Below, one piece after another: positions 15,045 to 21,927 of a stretch of 33,336 nt of DNA. Below the pieces are notes generated by a model, which made no database searches, was not told the origin of the DNA, and saw nothing but the letters and a program-made list of their open reading frames with translations. The position numbers and the translations under genes were made by a program. Location of the stretch: positions 1 through 33,336 of the forward strand of contig JAAFKB010000043.1 in the NCBI GenBank assembly GCA_013299055.1, in the 5' to 3' direction. Each line of letters opens with the position of its first letter. The first letter of the stretch is position 1. The DNA is from Sphaerotilus sp. (GTDB taxonomy: Bacteria > Pseudomonadota > Gammaproteobacteria > Burkholderiales > Burkholderiaceae_C).

Positions 15045-15683
15045 TCAGGGACGCGAGCCGTCGTTGGCCGTCGGAACCACGGTGCTGGCGCGGGCCTTGC
15101 GCGCCGCCAGACGTTCGGCCTTGGCCGCGGCGGCTTGCTCGGCCTTGTCCGCCTTCTCCTGCCGAGCGGCCTTGGCGCTGGCCTTGCGCTCGGCCAGCTT
15201 CTGGGCCTTCAGGTCAGCGGTCTTGCCAGCCTTGTCGGCCTTGCCAGCCTTGCCAGCCTTGGCGGCTTTTTCCGCCTTCTCCGCTCGGGCGGCCTTGCGG
15301 GCAGCCAGCCGCGCCTCGCGTCGCTCGGCCGCCGTCTTGCCGGATTTTTCGGCCTTCTCGGCGCGCTCGCGCCTTTCGGCCTTCTCGGCCTTGCGGGGCT
15401 TGTCGCCCTGTTCCGCCTGGCGCGCCTGGACCGGGCGGGCACGGCGGGCCTCCAGCGCCTTGTCGAGCTGCTCCACCTTGCGTTCGGCGGCGCTGGTGCC
15501 CGCCGTCGCGGCAGCGGGCACGGCAGCGGCGGCCGGCTCGCGCAGCGTCGCAGGATCCGGGGCCGCCATCGGCGCGGCGGGCATCGTGATGGGCTTGGGG
15601 GTCTGGCCGGTGCTGGTCTGGGCCTGCGCAGCAGCACAGGCGGTGAGCATCACGGCCGCAAGGGCGGCAATCAGCGGTTGCAT
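15045..15683 (-). CDS. Lys/Ala-rich putative lipoprotein of unknown function
   Basis: This 212-residue protein starts with a hydrophobic leader, MQPLIAALAAVMLTAC, whose LTAC fits a lipobox, so Cys16 may be lipidated; cleavage by signal peptidase I after AQA is an alternative. After a Pro/Ala linker, residues from about 65 onward are almost entirely Lys, Ala, Glu and Arg in short repeats such as KAEKAEKAAKAGKAGKADK. This predicts a long charged helix or coil. I use the ATG at 15683 because the longer frame to 15785 places 34 hydrophilic residues before the leader. It follows the oxygenase gene by 94 bases on the same strand. Highly basic Ala-rich tails often bind nucleic acids or acidic polymers; no specific function is supported. 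Confidence 0.65.
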   Translation of the reverse strand: MQPLIAALAAVMLTACAAAQAQTSTGQTPKPITMPAAPMAAPDPATLREPAAAAVPAAATAGTSAAERKVEQLDKALEARRARPVQARQAEQGDKPRKAEKAERRERAEKAEKSGKTAAERREARLAARKAARAEKAEKAAKAGKAGKADKAGKTADLKAQKLAERKASAKAARQEKADKAEQAAAAKAERLAARKARASTVVPTANDGSRP

Positions 15684-15777
15684 GGACGGGTGTCTCCAGG
15701 TTGGATGTGCGGAACTGTAGCCGCAGGCAGCAGGGGCGTCGATTTTTTCAGCCTTGCGTCGGGCCTGGGGCCACCCG

Positions 15778-16680
15778 TCAGTCAAAACGCCGCTCGCGCA
15801 GCCACTTGGTCGCCACCCACTTCTCGCCTGCGATCACCGGCGCGCCGCCGTGCAGCGAGCGCGTGCCGGGGTGGGCGCAGTCGTAGCTGAAGAAGACGGC
15901 ATGGCCCTGGACCGGTGCGACTTCGAGCTGCACGTCGGGGAAGATGGTGCCGCCGCCAGCCTCGGGCGTGTTGAGGTACACCACCAGCGTGCCCACGCGC
16001 TGGCCACCGCGCTGGAGGATGGTGGCCGAGCCGGGCTGCGCGGGGTCGAAGTAGTCGTAGTGGGGCTTGTACTCGGCGCCGGGGCGGTAGTGCAGCACCT
16101 GCAGGCCCTCGCCGTTCTCCACCGGCCAGCGCAGCAGGGCCGCGATGCGCTGCTCGATGCGTGCGATCAGCGCCGTCTCGCCGCGGCCGAAGAACATGCC
16201 GGCGCTGGTGCGGGCGGCGTTGACCTCGCTGCCGCCGGTGGTGTTGTCCACCGTCTCGGAGCGGGCCAGGCGCGGCGCGGCCAGCTGCCGCAGGGCAACA
16301 CACTCCTCGTCCGTCAGCAGATCGGCGAACACGACCACGCGCGGATCGCGCATCGACACCACCACGCGCACCACCTGCCCGTCCGGCAGCCGCAGCGTGG
16401 CCGGCGACTGCGCCAGATCGGGCTCCGGCACCGGCACGGCGGGCGGGCGCTGGGCGGTCTGCGCCGGCTGCGCAGGCACGCTGGGCTGGGGCGACGGGTG
16501 CACGCGGCTGGCCAGGAAATCCTCCAGCGTCTGCTCCAGCGCGGCCAGCGCCACATCCTCGTCCCAGCCGGACTGCTGCATGGCCTGCAGCACGGCGTCA
16601 GGGGAATGGCCGGCCTGGGCCTGCTCCAGGATCCAAAGCCGCAGTTCCGGGGTGGCTGTCTGGGTGCTCATGGTGCTCAT
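15778..16680 (-). CDS. 2-oxoglutarate/Fe(II) oxygenase, prolyl-4-hydroxylase-like, with helical N-terminal domain
   Basis: The C-terminal half (about residues 110-300) is a P4Hc-type dioxygenase. Iron ligands are H207 and D209 in PHYDYFDP and H277 in TRSLHGG; K287 in GEKWVATKW should bind 2-oxoglutarate. The product would be hydroxyproline or a related hydroxylated residue in a protein substrate. Residues 11-58 form a separate small helical domain (ending EDVALAALEQTLEDFL) that resembles a UBA-like three-helix bundle and is joined by a Pro/Gln/Ala linker (60-95). The start may be ATG 16680 or ATG 16671. It lies 50 bases downstream of yaaA and upstream of the Lys/Ala-rich lipoprotein on the same strand. 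The oxygenase class is firm; the substrate is unknown. Confidence 0.88.
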   Translation of the reverse strand: MSTMSTQTATPELRLWILEQAQAGHSPDAVLQAMQQSGWDEDVALAALEQTLEDFLASRVHPSPQPSVPAQPAQTAQRPPAVPVPEPDLAQSPATLRLPDGQVVRVVVSMRDPRVVVFADLLTDEECVALRQLAAPRLARSETVDNTTGGSEVNAARTSAGMFFGRGETALIARIEQRIAALLRWPVENGEGLQVLHYRPGAEYKPHYDYFDPAQPGSATILQRGGQRVGTLVVYLNTPEAGGGTIFPDVQLEVAPVQGHAVFFSYDCAHPGTRSLHGGAPVIAGEKWVATKWLRERRFD

Positions 16681-16722
16681 CGGGGTGGTGCTCGTGTCAC
16701 GAAGGGTCAGGCGTTCTGACGT

Positions 16723-16746
16723 TCAGGCGGTCAGGCGGTCAGGCGG
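16723..16746. repeat. Three tandem 8-bp repeats spanning the yaaA stop codon
   Basis: TCAGGCGG occurs three times head to tail. On the minus strand each copy contains a TGA stop, and because eight is not a multiple of three the three copies place a stop in every reading frame. The middle copy provides the actual yaaA stop (16733-16731). Confidence 0.6.
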
Positions 16747-17540
16747 CGGCGGAAGACCCAGCGGTCACCCTCCGACACGGCCGGGTCGAAGCGGTAGCCG
16801 CCGAGGTCGAAGCCCTGCAGCGCCTCGGGGTCGCGGGCGCGCTGGGTGATGGCGTGGCGGGCCATCTGGCCGCGGGCCTGCTTGGCGTAGAAGCTGATGA
16901 CCTTGTAGCCCGTGTCCTTCCAGTCCTCGAACACGCACTCGACCACCCGCACCTGCCGCAGCAGGGCCGGCCGCAGCGCCACCTTGGCGTATTCCTGCGA
17001 CGCCAGGTTGACGATGACCGGTGCGCCGCCGGCCGACGTGGCGCGGGCGGGTCGGCTGGCCAGGCGGTGCAGCAGCGCCTCGGCCACGCGGTCGCCCCAC
17101 CAGGCGTAGAGATCCTTGCCGCGCGGGTTCGGCCAGCGCGTGCCCATCTCCAGCCGGTAGGGCTGCAGCGCGTCCAGCGGCCGCAGCACGCCGTACAGGC
17201 CGGACAGGATGGCGACGTGGTCCTGCGCCCAGGCCAGGTCGTCGCCCGTGAGCGTGGCGGCCGCCAGGCCGTCGTAGACATCGCCGTTGAAGGCCAGCAC
17301 CGCCGGCTTGCTGTTCACGGGCGTGTTGCGCGGGCGCCAGGCGGCGTAGCGGGCCACGTTGAGCGCGGCGAGCTTGTCCGACAGCGCCATCAGGGCCGCG
17401 AGCCGGGCGGGCGACTGGGTGCGCAGCTGCTCGACCAGCGCGGCCGCCTCCAGCATGAAGACGGGGCGGGTCGGCTCGATGGCGGGTGGCGTCGGGGTCT
17501 CGAAATCCAGGGACTTGGCGGGCGAAAGGAGCAGGAGCAT
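16731..17540 (-). CDS. yaaA: Peroxide stress protein YaaA
   Basis: This 269-residue protein belongs to the UPF0246/YaaA family, which in E. coli lowers free intracellular iron during hydrogen peroxide stress and has a DNA-binding fold. The family landmarks are all present: the N-terminus LLLLSPAKSLDFETP, VLAFNGDVYDGL and ILSGLYGVLRPLDALQPYRL, followed by an intact C-terminal region ending WVFRRRLTA. I chose the ATG at 17540, preceded by a good GGAG-like context; the longer frame to 17621 adds non-family residues. It is divergent from ychJ across a 79-base gap and is followed by the oxygenase gene. Confidence 0.93.
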   Translation of the reverse strand: MLLLLSPAKSLDFETPTPPAIEPTRPVFMLEAAALVEQLRTQSPARLAALMALSDKLAALNVARYAAWRPRNTPVNSKPAVLAFNGDVYDGLAAATLTGDDLAWAQDHVAILSGLYGVLRPLDALQPYRLEMGTRWPNPRGKDLYAWWGDRVAEALLHRLASRPARATSAGGAPVIVNLASQEYAKVALRPALLRQVRVVECVFEDWKDTGYKVISFYAKQARGQMARHAITQRARDPEALQGFDLGGYRFDPAVSEGDRWVFRRRLTA

Positions 17541-17619
17541 GTCGAACGGACGCGGGGGCACGGCGCAGCGGGAGATCCCGCAAGCGTACCAGCGCCGGGC
17601 GGTGCCTGAAAATGCGGCC

Positions 17620-18021
17620 ATGACGACACCCCTGGCTCCCGATTCCGCCTGCCCCTGCGGCAGCGCGCACCCGCTGTCGGCCTGCTGCGGCCGCTACCAC
17701 GCCGGCCCGCTGGCCGGACAGGCGCCCACGGCCGAAACCCTGATGCGCTCGCGCTACAGCGCCTTCGTGCTCGACCGGCTCGACTACCTGCTGAGCACCT
17801 GGCACCCCAGCACCCGCCCGGCCACGCTGGCGCCGAACGAACCCGGCCTGCGCTGGCTGGGCCTCACCGTGCGGCACCACCGCCTGCACGACCCGGACCA
17901 CGCCGAGGTGTCGTTCGTGGCACGCAGCAAGCTCGGCGGGCGGGCGCACCGGCTGGAGGAGGTCAGCCAGTTCGTGCGCGAGGACGGGCGCTGGCACTAC
18001 GTCACGGGAGTGCTGCGGTGA
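17620..18021 (+). CDS. YchJ-family (UPF0225) protein with N-terminal SEC-C-like zinc motif
   Basis: This 133-residue protein opens with the cysteine cluster CPCGSAHPLSACCGRYHAG, a SEC-C-like zinc site. It continues with the YchJ core (LMRSRYSAFVL, YLLSTWHPSTRP, FVARSKLGGRAHRLEEVSQFVREDGRW), an NTF2-like alpha/beta fold. Length is right for a one-zinc-site member; E. coli YchJ has a second C-terminal motif, absent here. The ATG at 17620 gives the standard N-terminus; a long upstream frame is antisense to yaaA. Its stop overlaps the nth start by four bases (GTGA), so the two are translationally coupled. The biochemical role of this family is not established. Confidence 0.88.
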   Translation: MTTPLAPDSACPCGSAHPLSACCGRYHAGPLAGQAPTAETLMRSRYSAFVLDRLDYLLSTWHPSTRPATLAPNEPGLRWLGLTVRHHRLHDPDHAEVSFVARSKLGGRAHRLEEVSQFVREDGRWHYVTGVLR

Positions 18022-18656
18022 CGCCGGGCCAGATCGGGCGCTTCTTCACGACCCTGCGGGCCGCCAATCCGCACCCCGCGTCGGAGCTGGAATACACCTC
18101 GGTGTTCGAGCTGCTGGCCGCCGTGCTGCTGTCGGCGCAGGCCACCGACACCGGGGTCAACAAGGCGACGCGGCGGCTGTTTCCGGTCGCCAACACGCCG
18201 GGCAAGATCGTGGCGCTGGGCGTGGCCGGACTGGAGGCCCACATCCGCACCATCGGCCTGTACCGCAACAAGGCGAAACATCTGTACGCGACCAGCCAGA
18301 TCCTGCTGACCGAGCACGCCGGGCAGGTGCCCCGCAGCCGCGAGGCGCTCGAAGCCCTGCCGGGTGTCGGGCGCAAGACGGCCAACGTCGTGCTGAACGT
18401 GGCCTGGGGCGAGCCGACCTGCGCGGTGGACACGCACCTGTTCCGCGTCGGCAACCGCACCGGGCTGGCGCCGGGCAAGACGCCGCTGGCGGTCGAGCAG
18501 CAGTACCTGCGGCGCATCCCGGCCGAGTTCCGCGTCGAGGCCCACCACTGGCTGATCCTGCACGGGCGCTACGTCTGTCAGGCGCGCAAGCCGCGGTGCT
18601 GGGACTGCGCGGTGGCGGATTGCTGCGATTTCCAGCCGAAGTCGGTGCAGGCGTGA
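18018..18656 (+). CDS. nth: Endonuclease III (DNA glycosylase/AP lyase)
   Basis: This 212-residue base-excision-repair enzyme removes oxidised pyrimidines and nicks the abasic site. The helix-hairpin-helix LPGVGRKTAN contains catalytic Lys120, and Asp138 lies in VDTH. The [4Fe-4S] cluster cysteines are at 187, 194, 197 and 203 (C-x6-C-x2-C-x5-C). These positions coincide with the numbering of the E. coli enzyme, so the GTG start at 18018 is well supported. It overlaps the ychJ stop by four bases. Its stop directly abuts the stop of the convergent BtuF-like gene with no spacer. Confidence 0.96.
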   Translation: MTPGQIGRFFTTLRAANPHPASELEYTSVFELLAAVLLSAQATDTGVNKATRRLFPVANTPGKIVALGVAGLEAHIRTIGLYRNKAKHLYATSQILLTEHAGQVPRSREALEALPGVGRKTANVVLNVAWGEPTCAVDTHLFRVGNRTGLAPGKTPLAVEQQYLRRIPAEFRVEAHHWLILHGRYVCQARKPRCWDCAVADCCDFQPKSVQA

Positions 18657-19463
18657 TCAGGCGTGCAGCGCCGCCCAGTCCAGCAAGCGCCGCTGGATCT
18701 GCCGCACGCCGTCGGTGAGGCACGCCGGGCCGGGCTGCAGGATCTCGCTCGACTTGATCTCGAACACCTGCCCGTCGACGACCGCCGGCACCGGCTCCCA
18801 GCCCGGCCGCGCCATCACCTGCTCGGGCCGGAACTTGCGTCCGCACCACGAGCCGAGGATCACGTCGGGCGAGCGGCGCACCACCTCCAGCGGGTCCGCG
18901 ACGATGCGGTTCTTGCCCAGCGACTGCCCCGCCAGCTCCGGAAAACACTCCTCGCCGCCCGCGAGCGCGCTCAGCTCGCTGACCCAGCCGATGCCGGTGA
19001 TGATCGGGTCCATCCACTCCTCGAAATAGACCTTCGGACGCCGGGGCAGCGTCCGGCCGATCGCGGCCACCTCGTCCAGTCCGCGTTGCAGGTCGGCCAG
19101 CAGCAGCGCCGTCTTCTCGTGCGCGCCGACCATCGCGCCGACCATGGCGACCATGCGCAGGATCTCGGCCACGCTGCGCTGGTTGAACACATGCACCGAC
19201 ACGCCCGCGCGGATCAACTGGCTGGCGATGTCGGCCTGCAGGTCCGAGAAACCGAGCACCAGGTCGGGCTCCAGCGCGAGGATCTTGTCGATCTTGGCCG
19301 TCAGGTAGGCGGAGACACGCGGCTTCTCCTGCCGGGCACGCGGCGGGCGCACCGTGTAGCCGGAGATGCCGACGATGCGGTGCTCCTGGCCGAGCAGGTA
19401 GAGCGTCTCGGTCGTCTCCTCGGTCAGGCAGACGATGCGGCGGGGGAACAGGTCGGGGGCCAT
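18657..19463 (-). CDS. BtuF-like (COG0614) substrate-binding protein without signal peptide
   Basis: This 268-residue protein has the two-lobed fold of vitamin B12/iron-siderophore binding proteins: RIVCLTEETTETLYLLG at the start, ILALEPDLVLGFSDLQADIA in the first lobe, an interlobe helix, then VYFEEWMDPIITGIGWVSEL and LEVVRRSPDVILGSWCG. The N-terminus (MAPDLFPRRIVCLTEE) goes straight into the first strand, so no signal peptide is present and the protein is probably cytoplasmic. Proteins of this shape are often annotated as cobalamin-binding proteins in betaproteobacteria. It lies 17 bases after panD on the same strand. It is distinct from the true BtuF at 31405-32283. Ligand and role are unproven. 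Confidence 0.8.
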   Translation of the reverse strand: MAPDLFPRRIVCLTEETTETLYLLGQEHRIVGISGYTVRPPRARQEKPRVSAYLTAKIDKILALEPDLVLGFSDLQADIASQLIRAGVSVHVFNQRSVAEILRMVAMVGAMVGAHEKTALLLADLQRGLDEVAAIGRTLPRRPKVYFEEWMDPIITGIGWVSELSALAGGEECFPELAGQSLGKNRIVADPLEVVRRSPDVILGSWCGRKFRPEQVMARPGWEPVPAVVDGQVFEIKSSEILQPGPACLTDGVRQIQRRLLDWAALHA

Positions 19464-19480
19464 GGGCTGCGCCGTCCGGT

Positions 19481-19876
19481 TCAGCGCAGCGGCGAGGTCT
19501 GCGGCGGGTTCTCGGGGTGGGCGCGCAGCTGCTTGATGCGGTTGGCCTCGTCCATGAAGACCAGCTTGGGTTCGTGTGCGGCCACCTGGTCCTCCTGCAC
19601 CTGCGCGAACGCGGCGAGGATGACCAGATCGCCCGTGCTGGCGCGGCGGGCAGCCGAACCGTTGAGGGAGAGGATCCCGCTGCCCCGTGGCGCCTTGATC
19701 ACGTAGGTGACGAAGCGTTCGCCGTTGTTGATGTTCCAGACGTGGATCTGCTCGTTCTCGCAGAGGTTCGCGGCGTCGAGCAGGTCTTCGTCGATGCCGC
19801 AGGAGCCTTCGTAGTGCAGCTCGCAGTGGGTGACGGTGGCGCGGTGGATCTTGGATTTGAGGAGGGTGCGGAACAT
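19481..19876 (-). CDS. panD: Aspartate 1-decarboxylase (pyruvoyl enzyme)
   Basis: This 131-residue proenzyme makes beta-alanine for pantothenate and CoA. Self-cleavage occurs between Gly24 and Ser25 in HYEGSCGID, creating the pyruvoyl group. Other active-site residues are in place: Lys9, Arg54 and Tyr58, and the LNGSAAR loop at 71-77. The start is ATG 19876; the longer frame to 20161 runs antisense through the vapB gene and is not real. It is divergent from vapB (78-base gap) and precedes the BtuF-like gene by 17 bases. Confidence 0.95.
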   Translation of the reverse strand: MFRTLLKSKIHRATVTHCELHYEGSCGIDEDLLDAANLCENEQIHVWNINNGERFVTYVIKAPRGSGILSLNGSAARRASTGDLVILAAFAQVQEDQVAAHEPKLVFMDEANRIKQLRAHPENPPQTSPLR

Positions 19877-19920
19877 GGGCTGAGGGCTTTCGGGGTTTGT
19901 GGTCAGCGGCGGCATCATAA

Positions 19921-19937
19921 TGTTGAAATCTTCAACA
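19921..19937. promoter_or_regulatory. Palindrome upstream of vapB, candidate VapBC operator
   Basis: TGTTGAA and TTCAACA are perfect 7-bp inverted arms around three bases. The site lies 17 bases before the vapB start and 44 bases from panD. Type II antitoxins with ribbon-helix-helix or AbrB folds bind such palindromes to repress their own operon. A -10-like CATAAT (19916-19921) abuts it. Confidence 0.5.
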
Positions 19938-19954
19938 ACTTGACAGGCATCACC

Positions 19955-20188
19955 ATGGCCACCGTCAACTTCAGTGTGCCGGACGACTTGAAAGCGGCCT
20001 TCAACGCCACCTTCGCCACGCAGAACAAGAGCGCCATCATCGCCGCCCTGATGCGCGAGGCCGTGGAGCGCGCACAGCGCAAGCAGCGCCACCGGCAGGC
20101 GATCGAGCAGATCCTGTCCGCCCACGCCACGGCGCCGCAGGTCAGCGAAGCCCAGTTCCACGCTGCCCGCGGCGAGGGTCGGCCGTGA
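19955..20188 (+). CDS. vapB: VapB-like antitoxin
   Basis: This 77-residue protein should neutralise the downstream PIN-domain toxin and repress the operon. The start [20 protein letters not shown] is a ribbon-helix-helix-like DNA-binding segment, followed by a charged helix ([18 protein letters not shown]) and a flexible tail that would occupy the toxin active site. The start ATG at 19955 is preceded by ACAGG and a palindrome at 19921-19937. Its stop overlaps the toxin start by four bases. The family name rests mainly on the partnership with VapC. Confidence 0.8.
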   Translation: MATVNFSVPDDLKAAFNATFATQNKSAIIAALMREAVERAQRKQRHRQAIEQILSAHATAPQVSEAQFHAARGEGRP

Positions 20189-20628
20189 TCTGCGTGGTCG
20201 ATGCCAGCGTGGCCGTCAAGTGGTTCGTGCAGGGCCTGTGGGCGCAGCGCGAAGAACACGTCGATCAGGCGATCGCGCTGCTGCAGGCCATCCACGCCGA
20301 TCGCGTGACCATGCGCCAGCCGCCGCATTTTCTGGCCGAGGTGGCAGCAGTGCTGGCTCGGCTGGACCCACAGGGCGCAGTGAGGCATGTCGCATGGCTC
20401 GACTGCCTCGACATCGACCATGCCGATCCGAGAGAACACCTGACCACGGCGCTGGAGTTGTCACTGAGCCTGAACCATCACCTGTTCGATACGCTGTACC
20501 ACGCTGTGGCCCTCGACACACCGGATGCACTGTTCATCACCGCCGACCGCCGCTACGTCGACAAGGCCGCATCAAGGGGTCGCATCGTCTGGTTGCCCGA
20601 CTGGGTGGACACCACGGCCAGCCACTGA
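20185..20628 (+). CDS. vapC: VapC-like PIN-domain toxin ribonuclease
   Basis: This 147-residue PIN-domain endoribonuclease probably cuts tRNA or rRNA and blocks growth when free of antitoxin. The acidic metal site is complete: Asp6 ([11 protein letters not shown]), Glu52 ([11 protein letters not shown]), the Asp in [11 protein letters not shown] and the Asp in FITADRRYV. It starts with GTG at 20185, inside the vapB stop (GTGA overlap). The last 76 bases overlap the end of the convergent cobC gene. VapBC pairs are commonly gained and lost by transfer; nothing in the base composition marks this one as recent. Confidence 0.88.
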   Translation: MICVVDASVAVKWFVQGLWAQREEHVDQAIALLQAIHADRVTMRQPPHFLAEVAAVLARLDPQGAVRHVAWLDCLDIDHADPREHLTTALELSLSLNHHLFDTLYHAVALDTPDALFITADRRYVDKAASRGRIVWLPDWVDTTASH

Positions 20629-21143
20629 CCGTACCGCAACGGTGCCGGCCAGTCCGCCGCGCCGATCTCTGCGGTGTCGCGCGTGCGCAGCGCGTTGATC
20701 CAGCCCGCATGCCCCACCGCCAGCACCGGCCGATCCCGCGCCAGCACCGCCTCGACCCGCCCGCGCAACCACCGCAGCGACTCGCCGCCGCCCGGCGCGT
20801 GGTCCATGAAATCCGCTTCCCAGGCGCGGAGGGCATCCCAGGGGATGTCGCGCCAACGCTGACCGTCCCAGTCGCCGAAGTCGAGTTCGATCAGCCGTGC
20901 ATCGACCCGGTGCGTCCAGCCCCAGCGCCGCAGCCAGCGGCCCACGTCGGCACAGCGGCGTAGCGGCGACGTGACCACCGCGTGCGGCAGGCCGTGGCGG
21001 CGGGCGTGCTGGCGGATCCGGTGGGCCAGGCGCTTGGTGCGGCGCGGATCGACGGGCAGGTCGGTGCGGCCGATGCAGCGGCCGGCCGCGCCGATCGGTT
21101 TCGGGTGGCGCCAGATCCGCAGGTCGACCGATGCCTCAGCCAT
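20553..21143 (-). CDS. cobC: Alpha-ribazole phosphatase-like histidine phosphatase
   Basis: This 196-residue phosphoglycerate-mutase-like enzyme removes the 5' phosphate from alpha-ribazole-phosphate or adenosylcobalamin-phosphate in lower-ligand assembly. The phosphohistidine motif is WRHPKP (His13), followed by GRCIGRTDLPV, the LRRC segment, LIELDFGDWDGQRW and the second histidine in AVGHAGWINAL. The N-terminus overlaps the cobS stop by eight bases, so it is the last gene of the cobalamin operon. The final 20 residues or so go beyond the normal family end and read antisense through vapC, suggesting loss of the original stop. Confidence 0.88.
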   Translation of the reverse strand: MAEASVDLRIWRHPKPIGAAGRCIGRTDLPVDPRRTKRLAHRIRQHARRHGLPHAVVTSPLRRCADVGRWLRRWGWTHRVDARLIELDFGDWDGQRWRDIPWDALRAWEADFMDHAPGGGESLRWLRGRVEAVLARDRPVLAVGHAGWINALRTRDTAEIGAADWPAPLRYGQWLAVVSTQSGNQTMRPLDAALST

Positions 21144-21927
21144 GCAGCACCGCCAGCCAGCCCAGCAGCGCCGCCAGTTCGCTCAACTGCTGCGAGGCAC
21201 CCAGCGTGTCCCCGGTGAACCCGCCCAGCCGGCCCTGGAACCACCGCCCGCACCACAGCACCATGCCCGCCAGCCCGAGCAGGCCAGCCAGCACCGGCCG
21301 CCAGTCGCCCAGCCCCCACACCGCCACCCCACTGACCACCACCGCCCAGCCCAGCACCACCACCAGCCCGCCGCCCGAGATCTGCTGCGCCATCGGCTTG
21401 GCCTTGGCGTGCTCCAGATCGCCCGCATACGGCAGCCACCACAGCAGCACGACCGGCGCCACCCGCGACAGCGCATGCGCCCAGACCGTGGCCACCACCG
21501 CCGCCAGCAGCCCGGCCGAGACCACGCCGTGCAGCGCCGCCGCCTTCAGCCCGAGCACGCCGACCAGCCCGAGCGCGCCGTAGCTGCCCAGCCGCGAGTC
21601 CTTCATGATGGTGAGCGCCCGCTCGCGGCTGACCGTGCCACCCAGGCCGTCGCAGGTGTCGGCCAGACCGTCCTCGTGGAAGCCGCCGGTCATCCAGACC
21701 GTGGCCGCCATCGACAGCCCGACCGCCACCGGCAGCGGCCAGACCTGCGCCGCGCCCCACAGCACCGCCGCCCCGACCGCGCCGATGCACAGCCCGACCG
21801 CCGGGTAATGCCGCGCACTCTGGTGCATCCACTCCGGCGACCAGCCGACCCAGGCCGGCACCGGCACGCGGGTGAAGAACTGCAGCGCGATGCAGAACAG
21901 CCGCAGCTCGTGCAGCACGGCGCTCAC
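21136..21927 (-). CDS. cobS: Cobalamin-5'-phosphate synthase
   Basis: This 263-residue inner-membrane enzyme joins adenosyl-GDP-cobinamide to alpha-ribazole(-phosphate). Family landmarks are LRLFCIALQFFTRVPVP at the start, the metal-binding GGFHEDGLADTCDGLGG, KDSRLGSYG and six or seven hydrophobic segments. I chose GTG at 21927, which overlaps the stop of the SbcC-like gene by four bases (GTGA) and gives the canonical N-terminus; the upstream frame is low-complexity. The cobC start overlaps the cobS stop. Both overlaps indicate translational coupling inside the operon. Confidence 0.95.
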   Translation of the reverse strand: MSAVLHELRLFCIALQFFTRVPVPAWVGWSPEWMHQSARHYPAVGLCIGAVGAAVLWGAAQVWPLPVAVGLSMAATVWMTGGFHEDGLADTCDGLGGTVSRERALTIMKDSRLGSYGALGLVGVLGLKAAALHGVVSAGLLAAVVATVWAHALSRVAPVVLLWWLPYAGDLEHAKAKPMAQQISGGGLVVVLGWAVVVSGVAVWGLGDWRPVLAGLLGLAGMVLWCGRWFQGRLGGFTGDTLGASQQLSELAALLGWLAVLHG

